Part shown: piece after piece, positions 34,354-41,251 of the stretch
Position numbering within the stretch: the first letter of the stretch is position 1
Layout of the letters: every line of letters begins with the position of its first letter
The notes under the pieces: model-generated
What the model saw: the letters and a program-made list of their open reading frames with translations, nothing else
Databases searched by the model: none
Told to the model about the DNA's origin: nothing
Program-made: the position numbers and the translations under genes
Origin: an uncultured Clostridia bacterium
GTDB taxonomy: Bacteria > Bacillota > Clostridia > TANB77 > CAG-508
Direction: 5' to 3'
NCBI GenBank assembly: GCA_944386335.1
Contig: CALXAQ010000113.1
Location: forward strand, 1-41,769
Length of the DNA: 41,769 bases

Positions 34354-34719
34354 ATGAATAGTAAGAAGCAAGTAACAAAGCAAGCATTAATAGGAATAAT
34401 AGCAGGAACTACCTGTGGTTTATTTGCCTCAGGTGGAGGGCTAATTTTAGTGCCTGCTTTTTTATATGTATTAAAAATGGAGGATAAAAAAGCAAGAGGA
34501 ACTGCAATTTTATGTATATTGCCAATGGTTCTTACTAGTAGTATATTTTATATTACAGAAAATTATATGAATTGGGAAATAGGAGTAAAGTGTGCAATAG
34601 GAGGAATTATTGGTGGTGCAATAGGTGCAAAATTGTTAAAAAAAATACCTACTATATATGTGAAAATTCTTTTTACTTTGTTTCTATTCTATGTATCTAC
34701 CAAAATGATTTTAGCTTAA
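34354..34719 (+). CDS. Half-size TauE/SafE family membrane protein, first copy
   Basis: The 121-residue protein has about four transmembrane helices and starts LIGIIAGTTCGLFASGGGLILVPA, the TauE/SafE entry motif. Full-length TauE/SafE exporters are about 250 residues and contain two such repeats. The next gene encodes the second half-size copy, so the two probably form a heterodimer. ATG 34354 follows AAGGAAA; the in-frame ATG at 34330 has no ribosome binding site. It lies 69 bases after the cysteine desulfurase and may share its transcript, consistent with sulfur-anion export. Confidence 0.8.
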   Translation: MNSKKQVTKQALIGIIAGTTCGLFASGGGLILVPAFLYVLKMEDKKARGTAILCILPMVLTSSIFYITENYMNWEIGVKCAIGGIIGGAIGAKLLKKIPTIYVKILFTLFLFYVSTKMILA

Positions 34720-34740
34720 AAATAAAGTAGAGAGGATAAT

Positions 34741-35133
34741 ATGTTAGAAATTTTATTTGGAATCATAGCAGGAATTATTACAGGTTTAGGAATGGGAGGA
34801 GGAACCATATTAATCTTACTTCTTTCTCTTTTTTATGGACTAGAACAACATATTGCACAGGCTACCAATCTTATTTTTTTTGTGCCTACTTCCTTAGCAG
34901 CGATTTGGATGAATTTAAAACAAAATAATGTGGATAGAAAACTGGCAAAAAATATTGCGATATTTGGTGTTATGGGAGCAATAATAGGTTCTATCATCGC
35001 AGAAAAATTAGAAGATAACATGTTAAAAAAATGTTTTGCTGTTTTTATTTTTATAATTGCTTTACATGAATTGTATGGCATTTATCAAACGATAAAAATG
35101 AAAAAGAGATTGCATAAAATACAGAAAAAATGA
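34741..35133 (+). CDS. Half-size TauE/SafE family membrane protein, second copy
   Basis: The 130-residue protein has about four helices, with GIIAGIITGLGMGGGTILI at the N terminus matching the same repeat as the preceding gene. AGAGAGGA precedes ATG 34741, showing it is translated separately rather than by a frameshift. It ends in TGA, one of the few TGA stops in the window. It is co-transcribed with the first copy (21-base gap). Confidence 0.8.
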   Translation: MLEILFGIIAGIITGLGMGGGTILILLLSLFYGLEQHIAQATNLIFFVPTSLAAIWMNLKQNNVDRKLAKNIAIFGVMGAIIGSIIAEKLEDNMLKKCFAVFIFIIALHELYGIYQTIKMKKRLHKIQKK

Positions 35134-35180
35134 CATAATAAGACTGTAAAGAATAAAAAATACAAATAAGGAGGAGAAGA

Positions 35181-35327
35181 ATGAATATGAAATTTGTGAA
35201 AGGAATGATTATGGGAGGAATCGTTTCAGCAGGTGCAATGATGGTATATAAAGAAATGAACGGGAGAAATAGAAAACAAATGATAAAAAAAGGAAAACAA
35301 TTTGCCAGAAAAATGGGAATTATGTAA
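35181..35327 (+). CDS. Small membrane protein, 48 residues
   Basis: A short protein starts MNMKFVKGMIMGGIVSAGAM after a very strong GGAGGAG ribosome binding site. It has one hydrophobic segment (about 5-22) with small-residue repeats, followed by a basic tail (GKQFARKMGIM). This layout is like YtxH/DUF3918-type small clostridial proteins. Function is unknown. A terminator follows directly. Confidence 0.7.
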   Translation: MNMKFVKGMIMGGIVSAGAMMVYKEMNGRNRKQMIKKGKQFARKMGIM

Positions 35328-35336
35328 TGAAAAATA

Positions 35337-35373
35337 AAATCCAACTCTTGGTAGGAGTTGGATTTTATTTTTA
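35337..35373. terminator. Bidirectional terminator
   Basis: An 11-bp stem AAATCCAACTC/GAGTTGGATTT with a 7-base loop. T-rich runs occur on both strands, serving the small protein gene (+) and the Cys-rich gene (-). Confidence 0.88.
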
Positions 35374-35415
35374 TAGGAAATTTCTCTAAAATTTCCATTA
35401 CAGAAAAACAAATTA
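35372..35415 (+). repeat. Hairpin repeat copy 4
   Basis: ATAGGAAATTTC and AAATTTCCATTACAG arms with tail AAAAACAAATTA, in the same orientation as copies 1 and 2. It starts at the end of the preceding terminator and overlaps the end of the minus-strand gene. Confidence 0.72.
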
Positions 35416-35862
35416 GTTTTCAGTAACTTCTTCGATTCTTTTGTCATCTTCTTTTTTACAAGGTTTTTCACAATGGTGTTTTGGACAGTCCATTTTAATA
35501 CCTTTTAAACATTTTCCTTCGTGCTTGCCATCTATGCATACTTTACAATGCTTTACATTATCTACCCATATTTCTATAGCATAGAATTTGTTATTACATA
35601 AAGGACCAAATACAAATTCACCTTCCTTGTCTGTAAAGGTATGAGAAACAGGTCTTCTTTCCTCTTTTCCACATTCACAAACAATTTCCACTAATTTTAC
35701 AACAGCATCGCATACAGGATCTCCATAGCAATCTTTTACAACGCCGTAAATAACATTGCGATTATCTTCTGGAAGTCTAATTTCTAAGTCAAATTGTTTG
35801 CCAGAGGCAATAATACCGTCTACATCTAGAACAGGACATACATTTTTATCGAATTCCATCAT
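35413..35862 (-). CDS. Cys-rich protein with a carboxypeptidase-regulatory-like domain
   Basis: The 149-residue protein has no signal peptide. Residues about 25-110 fit a beta-sandwich (CarboxypepD_reg/SpaA-like), with VIYGVVKDCYGDPVCDAVVKL and FTDKEGEFVFGPL. It contains about a dozen Cys, with a CPKHHCEKPC cluster near the C terminus that could bind metal or crosslink. GGAG lies seven bases before the first of two ATGs. Related proteins occur in spore-forming clostridia, possibly as coat or exosporium components; that is inference. Confidence 0.7.
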   Translation of the reverse strand: MMEFDKNVCPVLDVDGIIASGKQFDLEIRLPEDNRNVIYGVVKDCYGDPVCDAVVKLVEIVCECGKEERRPVSHTFTDKEGEFVFGPLCNNKFYAIEIWVDNVKHCKVCIDGKHEGKCLKGIKMDCPKHHCEKPCKKEDDKRIEEVTEN

Positions 35863-35953
35863 AATTACGCTCCTTTTTTCATATTTATTTTAAGCATAAA
35901 AGCTTATTAATATATCTTATGAAGAAGAAAGTAAAAAGGTGTAAAAACATGTT

Positions 35954-35982
35954 GAATAATTGTGAAAAAAAAGCTATAATAA
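35954..35982 (+). promoter_or_regulatory. Promoter for murI
   Basis: TTGAAT (35954-35959), a 17-base spacer, then TATAAT (35977-35982). Confidence 0.7.
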
Positions 35983-36009
35983 AACAATATAGGAAGGTGA
36001 AAATACTAA

Positions 36010-36804
36010 ATGGAGCAGAGTAGTATTGGTATGTTCGACTCTGGAGTAGGAGGACTTACTGTATTAAAAGAAGTAGAAAAAGAGTTACCACAAGAAAATA
36101 TTATTTATCTAGGAGATACCAAACGTTTTCCCTATGGTAGCAAATCCAAAGAAAGTATTATACAGTTAACACAAAAGGGAATAGAATTTCTTACTTCTCA
36201 AAATGTGAAAGTAATTGTAATAGCTTGTGGTACAGCAACCAGTCAAGCTTTAGAAGAAAAAAAAAAAAAGTATCGTATTCCTATAATAGGCATTATAGAT
36301 GGTACTGTACAATATATAAAAAAGAAAGAAGATTTACGAAAAATAGGAGTAATAGCAACAAGTGGAACAATTCGTAGCAGAGGATGGGAAAAGAAATTAA
36401 AAGAACAAATTCCTGATATAGAAGTAAAAAGTAAAGCATGTCCTTTGCTAGCACCAATGGCAGAAGAAGGATGGACAAATAATGAAATAGCTAGATTAAC
36501 GATTCGAGAATATTTAAAAGATATGCATGATATAGATGCATTAATATTAGGTTGCACACATTATCCTTTATTCGAACCATTAATAAAGGAAGAACTAAAA
36601 AATAAAGTAGAAATTATTCATACAGGAAAATTAATAAGTCAACAATTAAAAGAATTGTTGAAGGGATTAGGAGAAGAAAGTGTTGAGAAGAAAGCAGGTA
36701 CACAAATTTATTTAACAGATAGGGAAACTAATTTTATACAAGTAGCGAGTGTATTAATGGAAAATAGGGAGATTGCAAAAAAAATAGAGGAGGTACAAAT
36801 ATAG
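36010..36804 (+). CDS. murI: Glutamate racemase
   Basis: The 264-residue cofactor-independent racemase makes D-Glu for peptidoglycan. The two catalytic Cys lie in ACGTATS (about residue 76) and GCTHYPL (about 188). FDSGVGGLTVLKEV at the N terminus binds substrate, and YLGDTKRFPYG is typical of MurI. AGGAAGGTG precedes ATG 36010 at about ten bases. It is probably monocistronic. Confidence 0.95.
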   Translation: MEQSSIGMFDSGVGGLTVLKEVEKELPQENIIYLGDTKRFPYGSKSKESIIQLTQKGIEFLTSQNVKVIVIACGTATSQALEEKKKKYRIPIIGIIDGTVQYIKKKEDLRKIGVIATSGTIRSRGWEKKLKEQIPDIEVKSKACPLLAPMAEEGWTNNEIARLTIREYLKDMHDIDALILGCTHYPLFEPLIKEELKNKVEIIHTGKLISQQLKELLKGLGEESVEKKAGTQIYLTDRETNFIQVASVLMENREIAKKIEEVQI

Positions 36805-36809
36805 GAATA

Positions 36810-36837
36810 TAGACAAGTAAAGCCCCATATATATGAT
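36810..36837 (+). promoter_or_regulatory. Possible promoter for the LPKTG protein gene
   Basis: TAGACA (36810-36815), a 16-base spacer, then TATGAT (36832-36837). An AGCCCC within it is complementary to GGGGCT at the ribosome binding site (36859-36864). Confidence 0.45.
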
Positions 36838-36868
36838 AGTAAAAAATGAAAAAAGAAAGGGGCTATCT

Positions 36869-37480
36869 ATGAAAATTAGAAGAATAGTTAGTTTATTATT
36901 AGTGGCTTTACTAATGATGAGTATGTGTGTATATGCAGCTGACGAAGTAAATTTTATCATTTCGTATGAGGGAACGGTAACAGAAAATGAGCCAAAACCA
37001 GTAACTATTGTATTAGAGGGGAAAAGTGCACCAACTTATACAAAGGTGAGAGTAAAGGTAGAAGTTTCTGGACCAACAACACCAAAATTAATAGCAAAAG
37101 ATTCTTTGGGGACAGAAATAGATATTGCACAAACAGGATATTGGGGGCCAGATGGAGGATTTCCTATTCAAGGAGATTTTAAAAACGAAACACCTGTTAC
37201 AGCAACTTTCCCAGAAGCAGGAGAGTATACAATTAAAGTTAGTTTACTAAATTTGGAAAATAGTAATAGTGTTATTACAGAAAAAACTATTACAGTAGAT
37301 GTACAAAAACAAGCAGAAATAACAAATACAATAGAAAATACGATAACGAATGTAGTAAATAATGAAGTAACAGAATTACCGAAAACAGGAACAAGCTTAA
37401 TGGAATATACAATATATGCTTTCATAATAGTAGCCTTTGTTTATATGATTTATCATATTAAACAAAAGAATATAAACTAA
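36869..37480 (+). CDS. LPXTG-anchored surface protein
   Basis: The 203-residue protein has a signal peptide (residues 1-23, cleavage near VYA-AD) and a mostly beta extracellular region. The LPKTG sorting signal is at residues 170-174, followed by a membrane helix and a KQKN tail. It would be cut between Thr and Gly and attached to the cell wall. The sortase is encoded directly downstream, so this is its likely substrate. ATG 36869 follows AAAGGGG. The extracellular part does not match a family I recognise. A terminator lies between the two genes. Confidence 0.85.
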   Translation: MKIRRIVSLLLVALLMMSMCVYAADEVNFIISYEGTVTENEPKPVTIVLEGKSAPTYTKVRVKVEVSGPTTPKLIAKDSLGTEIDIAQTGYWGPDGGFPIQGDFKNETPVTATFPEAGEYTIKVSLLNLENSNSVITEKTITVDVQKQAEITNTIENTITNVVNNEVTELPKTGTSLMEYTIYAFIIVAFVYMIYHIKQKNIN

Positions 37481-37495
37481 ATGGTTATTGAAGGA

Positions 37496-37523
37496 ATAAA
37501 AAAACGGGGGTCCCCGTTTTTTT
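37496..37523 (+). terminator. Terminator between surface protein and sortase genes
   Basis: An A-rich, GC-cored stem (ACGGGG/CCCCGT with a tight loop) ends in seven T. A partial repeat-family sequence (TGTGATAGGAA) follows, continuing into the sortase ribosome binding site. Confidence 0.85.
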
Positions 37524-37546
37524 ATGTGATAGGAAGGAAAATTAGT

Positions 37547-38182
37547 ATGAAACAGAATAGAATTATGTTTGTACATGAAAAAGTAATTTTTAGTATAGTA
37601 TGTTCTCTTCTATTTTTAATTGTTCTCTCTATCATTATGTTAGAACAAGTGGATATAAATTCTATGAAAACCTATGAAACAATAAAAAGAGTGCCAGTAG
37701 AAATAGAAGAATATCAAGAAGAAAAAAAGGAAGTACAAGAACAAGAAACAATAAATTTGCCAGAATATATTAATTTGCCTAGAACTTGGAAAGGATACGA
37801 AGTAATAGGAAAAATAGAAATTCCAAAACTAAATTTAGAAAAATACATTTTATCTAAAACCAGTAATGAAGCATTAAAAGCAGCTGTTACTAAAACAGCA
37901 GGACCTAGAGTAAATGAAATAGGAAATTTATGCATTGCAGGACATAATTATACGCAAACTTTTGGTAAATTAAAAGAATTAGAAATAGGAGATATTCTTT
38001 TTCTAACAGATACTTATGATAGAAGAATAATGTATAAAATTTATAATATGGATAAAGTATTGCCAACAGATACATCTTGTCTTTCACAAGAGACAAAAGG
38101 AGAAAGAGAGGTGACTTTAATTACTTGTACACTGGGAGCAATAAAGAGGCAAATTGTCAAAGCAATAGAAGTGTATGATTAA
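37547..38182 (+). CDS. Sortase
   Basis: The 211-residue transpeptidase has an N-terminal membrane anchor (about 12-34) and a beta-barrel. The catalytic His133 lies in GHNYTQTFG, Cys194 in TLITCTLG, and an Arg follows closely in IKRQIV. It attaches LPXTG proteins to peptidoglycan. ATG 37547 follows AGGAAGGA; the longer in-frame extension runs through the terminator. Its size and TLITC motif fit class D or a related class. It lies next to an LPKTG protein. Confidence 0.88.
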   Translation: MKQNRIMFVHEKVIFSIVCSLLFLIVLSIIMLEQVDINSMKTYETIKRVPVEIEEYQEEKKEVQEQETINLPEYINLPRTWKGYEVIGKIEIPKLNLEKYILSKTSNEALKAAVTKTAGPRVNEIGNLCIAGHNYTQTFGKLKELEIGDILFLTDTYDRRIMYKIYNMDKVLPTDTSCLSQETKGEREVTLITCTLGAIKRQIVKAIEVYD

Positions 38183-38213
38183 ATTTTCTAAAAAGGTATT
38201 TTAAAGAAAAATA

Positions 38214-38242
38214 TTGAATAAAAAATAAAAAAGTAGTAAAAT
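38214..38242 (+). promoter_or_regulatory. Possible promoter for the pilin-like gene
   Basis: TTGAAT (38214-38219), a 17-base spacer, then TAAAAT (38237-38242). Confidence 0.5.
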
Positions 38243-38281
38243 AAAAGTAATGACACATAAGAAAAAAGGAGGTTGATAGGA

Positions 38282-39616
38282 ATGAAAAAAAGTAAAGAAA
38301 AAGGTGTTACTTTAATAGCATTAGTTATTACAGTTGCTGTTTTAGCGATACTAGCTTTTACAGTAACAGTTAATTTACAAGGTTTTGAGGATACGAAAAA
38401 TAAAACTAGATTTGAAGAAGATATGAGAAAACTAACAGAGCAAGTAGAACAATATTATGCAAGAAATAAGACATTGCCTATCTTAAATGAATATACAAAC
38501 ACATCGATGTTTATTGCTAGTAAAAATGTGAATGATAGTTCTACCTACTGGGTATTAGATATAGCAAAATTAGGGGTAGATTCTCTAAATTTTGGAAGAG
38601 ATTACCAAACAATAAAGGATATGAATAATACATCAGCAGATGTATCACAATATACGAATGTATATATTATTAATAGAGGTTCACATACCATCTATTATCC
38701 AAGAGGAGTAGAGTATGAAGGAAAAATACATTATGCTTTAGAAGAAGATTATACAAAAACAAATGTTACCATAACTGCTAATATTACACTTTCTGGTGCT
38801 AATACACAAACAGGAACACCAACGTTGCAAGCACAGGTAAAACATACTTCTTATACTGACATTGAAGCAGAAAAATGTAAATGGGTATTATCTTCAGAAA
38901 GTGGATTGATAGGAGAAGACGAAGCACAATATACAAATACGTTTACACAAGTAGAAGAGGAAATTCCAATAACAATACCAACTGCAGGAGATTATTATTT
39001 GCATGTACTTACTGTAGATAAAGAAGAAAATAGAAAAGAAACGATTAGTAATAAAATTTCAGTAGTAGCAAATTATCATACACATAATGGAAATAGCACA
39101 ACAGGAGGAAATTGTTATACACAACCAGTTTATCATTCTCATACAGGAAGTGCAGCAGGAGGAGGGGGTTGTTATACAATACCAATATTGCATCAACATA
39201 CAGCTGCATGTCAGGGGGCTGTACAAAAAGAAGCTACTTGTACGGTAACAGTAAATTCTAAGAGTGGATCTGGTTCTAATGGAAGTAAATATCACTGTGT
39301 GGTAAGCCAAGGTTCTAGTGGAATTAGATGGACAGAATGGAAAGCAACGCATAGTTCTTGTGGTCAAGGTACTACTAGTGGATATTACTACAATTGTGTA
39401 GACCATCCTCAATATCGTCCAATGGGAGGAAGTTATCCACCATCTACGCATACTTACACTTATACTGCAACTGAAATTGTATGTGGTAAAACAGCAGGTG
39501 TAACAGTAGAGGGATATTCATTAGGTTGTGGAAAAAATGAAGCAACAGTAGAATATTATAATTTAACTTGTGGTAAGACAGAAGCTACTATAGAAAGTTA
39601 TACAATTTCTTATTAG
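38282..39616 (+). CDS. Pilin-like Cys/His-rich surface protein
   Basis: The 444-residue protein begins with a type IV pilin-type leader, EKG-VTLIALVITVAVLAILA; cleavage is expected after Gly8, and the usual Glu5 is Ala. A pilin-like helix and domain follow to about residue 130. A beta-rich region precedes a Cys/His/Tyr-rich tail (about 265-444). The tail contains two HxHTG/GGxCYT units and three C-G-K-[TN] repeats of about 15 residues. ATG 38282 follows AGGAGG. The A24 prepilin peptidase at 3149 is the likely processing enzyme. The role of the tail is unknown. Confidence 0.78.
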   Translation: MKKSKEKGVTLIALVITVAVLAILAFTVTVNLQGFEDTKNKTRFEEDMRKLTEQVEQYYARNKTLPILNEYTNTSMFIASKNVNDSSTYWVLDIAKLGVDSLNFGRDYQTIKDMNNTSADVSQYTNVYIINRGSHTIYYPRGVEYEGKIHYALEEDYTKTNVTITANITLSGANTQTGTPTLQAQVKHTSYTDIEAEKCKWVLSSESGLIGEDEAQYTNTFTQVEEEIPITIPTAGDYYLHVLTVDKEENRKETISNKISVVANYHTHNGNSTTGGNCYTQPVYHSHTGSAAGGGGCYTIPILHQHTAACQGAVQKEATCTVTVNSKSGSGSNGSKYHCVVSQGSSGIRWTEWKATHSSCGQGTTSGYYYNCVDHPQYRPMGGSYPPSTHTYTYTATEIVCGKTAGVTVEGYSLGCGKNEATVEYYNLTCGKTEATIESYTISY

Positions 39617-39624
39617 TAAAAGTT

Positions 39625-39678
39625 TAGGTACTAAAAGAGATATTTTAAAATTATTTCTTTTGGTACCTATTTATAATA
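39625..39678 (+). terminator. Terminator after the pilin-like gene
   Basis: A 16-bp stem (39625-39640 with 39654-39669, two wobble pairs) followed by TTTATAAT. The tail is moderate. Confidence 0.7.
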
Positions 39679-39750
39679 TTAACCTAGAAAAGAATAAATA
39701 GTAGAAAAAAAGCATACAATAAAACAGCAAAGTTTAGGAGGAAAATTTGT

Positions 39751-40530
39751 ATGCTAATTGTTTTAAACAAATTTAAAATTTTTTCTTACATTGTTTCACT
39801 TATTACAGTAATTATTTTATTCTCTATGGCTTTTTTAATGACTACTGCAGAAAAAACGATAGAAACTTCTACTTCTACGAAAGAACTTCCTATTTATCAT
39901 GTGGCAACAGAAGAAAAAAAGATAGCATTTACCATGAATTGTGCATGGGAAGCCGAGGATATAGATAGTATTTTAGACACACTTTCTAAATACAAAGTGC
40001 ATATTACATTCTTTATAGTAGGAGAATTTGCAGAAAAAAATCCAGAAGCAGTAAAGAAGATAGCCGATAGAGGACATGAAATTGGAAATCATTCTGATAA
40101 CCATCCGCATGTAAATCAATTAAGTTTAGAAAAAAACAGAGAAGAGATACAGGAATGTAGTAAAAAGATAGAAAACTTAACAGGAAAAAAGACAACTTTA
40201 TATAGAGGTCCTTATGGAGAATATAACGACACCATAATGCAAGCTGCTAAATCTCAAGGTCATACGGTTATTCAATGGAATATAGATACGCTAGACTATT
40301 CTGGATTAACAGGGGAGCAAATGTGGAAAAGAATAAAAGAAAAATTAGCACCAGGGAGTATTATACTAAGTCATAATGGAACGAAACATACAGCAGATAG
40401 CTTAGATATGTTATTACATAGAATAATAGAAGAAAATGGTTATCAAGTAGTTACAGTATCTAATTTAATATATCAAGAAAATTATGTGATAGATAATAAC
40501 GGAACACAAAAGATGCAGAAGATATCTTAA
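39751..40530 (+). CDS. PdaB-like polysaccharide deacetylase family protein, altered motif 1
   Basis: The 259-residue protein has an N-terminal membrane anchor (about 9-33). A CE4 fold is clear: GHEIGNHSDNHPHVNQLS is motif 2, LYRGPYGEYND motif 3, and GSIILSHNG motif 5. Motif 1, usually TFD-D-G, reads TMNCAWEAED, so the catalytic Asp is Asn. This TMNCAW form is one I recall from other clostridial PdaB relatives, so it is probably a stable subfamily rather than decay. A sporulation cortex role is plausible. AGGAGG precedes ATG 39751. Confidence 0.85.
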   Translation: MLIVLNKFKIFSYIVSLITVIILFSMAFLMTTAEKTIETSTSTKELPIYHVATEEKKIAFTMNCAWEAEDIDSILDTLSKYKVHITFFIVGEFAEKNPEAVKKIADRGHEIGNHSDNHPHVNQLSLEKNREEIQECSKKIENLTGKKTTLYRGPYGEYNDTIMQAAKSQGHTVIQWNIDTLDYSGLTGEQMWKRIKEKLAPGSIILSHNGTKHTADSLDMLLHRIIEENGYQVVTVSNLIYQENYVIDNNGTQKMQKIS

Positions 40531-40586
40531 AAATGTATAAAATGAAAGAAATTGGTAACAATAAAAGAGAAAAGGAGAGGAGAAAA

Positions 40587-41072
40587 ATGCCTTTTATTGG
40601 AATAATAGCAGAAGAAAATAATGAAAATCGAATGAGAAGATATCTTCTAGAAAAATTAGAATGGCCAGAAACTTCAGTTTTATGTATTAAAGAAAAAAGT
40701 ATAGAAAATATAAAGAATATTCGATTTGAGACAATATTGCTTGCTAGAGAGTTCAAAAATGTAGAGATGTTAAAAAGACTGTTAGAACATACAGAATATT
40801 TAGTAAGTAATGTAGATATAAAACAAAATTGGAATATTTTAAAGGATTTAGAACTAGTAGTTATCACGTATGGATTTAATTCTAAAGCTACAATTACTGC
40901 TTCTTCTGTAGAAGAGGATAATGTGATGATATACTTACAAAGAAGCATGAAAACAAAGAAAGGTAGAGAAATAGAAGCACAAGAAATAAAAATGCCAAAA
41001 TTAGAAAATGTAAATGATACCATGGGAATTACAGGAATTTTATGTCTTTATGATAAAATAAATAAAAAATAA
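40587..41072 (+). CDS. Hypothetical protein, 161 residues
   Basis: The protein has no signal or membrane segment and an alpha/beta pattern. It starts PFIGIIAEENNENRMRRYLL. YLVSNVDIKQNW and VVITYGFNSKATITASSVEED resemble the ATP/substrate region of Mur-type ligases, but there is no P-loop. I cannot name a function. ATG 40587 follows AGGAGAGGAG; the in-frame ATG at 40533 lacks a good site. It lies 56 bases after the PdaB-like gene on the same strand and may be co-transcribed. Confidence 0.65.
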   Translation: MPFIGIIAEENNENRMRRYLLEKLEWPETSVLCIKEKSIENIKNIRFETILLAREFKNVEMLKRLLEHTEYLVSNVDIKQNWNILKDLELVVITYGFNSKATITASSVEEDNVMIYLQRSMKTKKGREIEAQEIKMPKLENVNDTMGITGILCLYDKINKK

Positions 41073-41137
41073 AGAGAAAGAATATAGATAAATGAGCAGT
41101 TTCAATAAATTTTTTCAAAAAAATTAACATTTTATGT

Positions 41138-41165
41138 AAAAAAAAAAAAAAAAAGGTAGTATAAT
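41138..41165 (+). promoter_or_regulatory. Promoter with a poly-A17 spacer
   Basis: TATAAT (41160-41165) is preceded by 17 consecutive A (41138-41154), which occupy the -35 to -10 spacer. No clear -35 box is seen. Tract length changes would alter promoter geometry. Confidence 0.5.
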
Positions 41166-41251
41166 AGTTTTGATATGAAAAAAGTATTCTAAAAAAGTTA
41201 CAAGAGGAATAAAATACAAGTAGATAAACAAAAGTAGGGGAGGAAATAAAA

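Noticed and set aside
34330..35133. TauE/SafE pair as a fifth frameshifted gene
   Set aside because: The first half ends in TAA without a CGG, and the second half has its own ribosome binding site and ATG. The two halves are homologous repeats, as expected of separate half-size genes.
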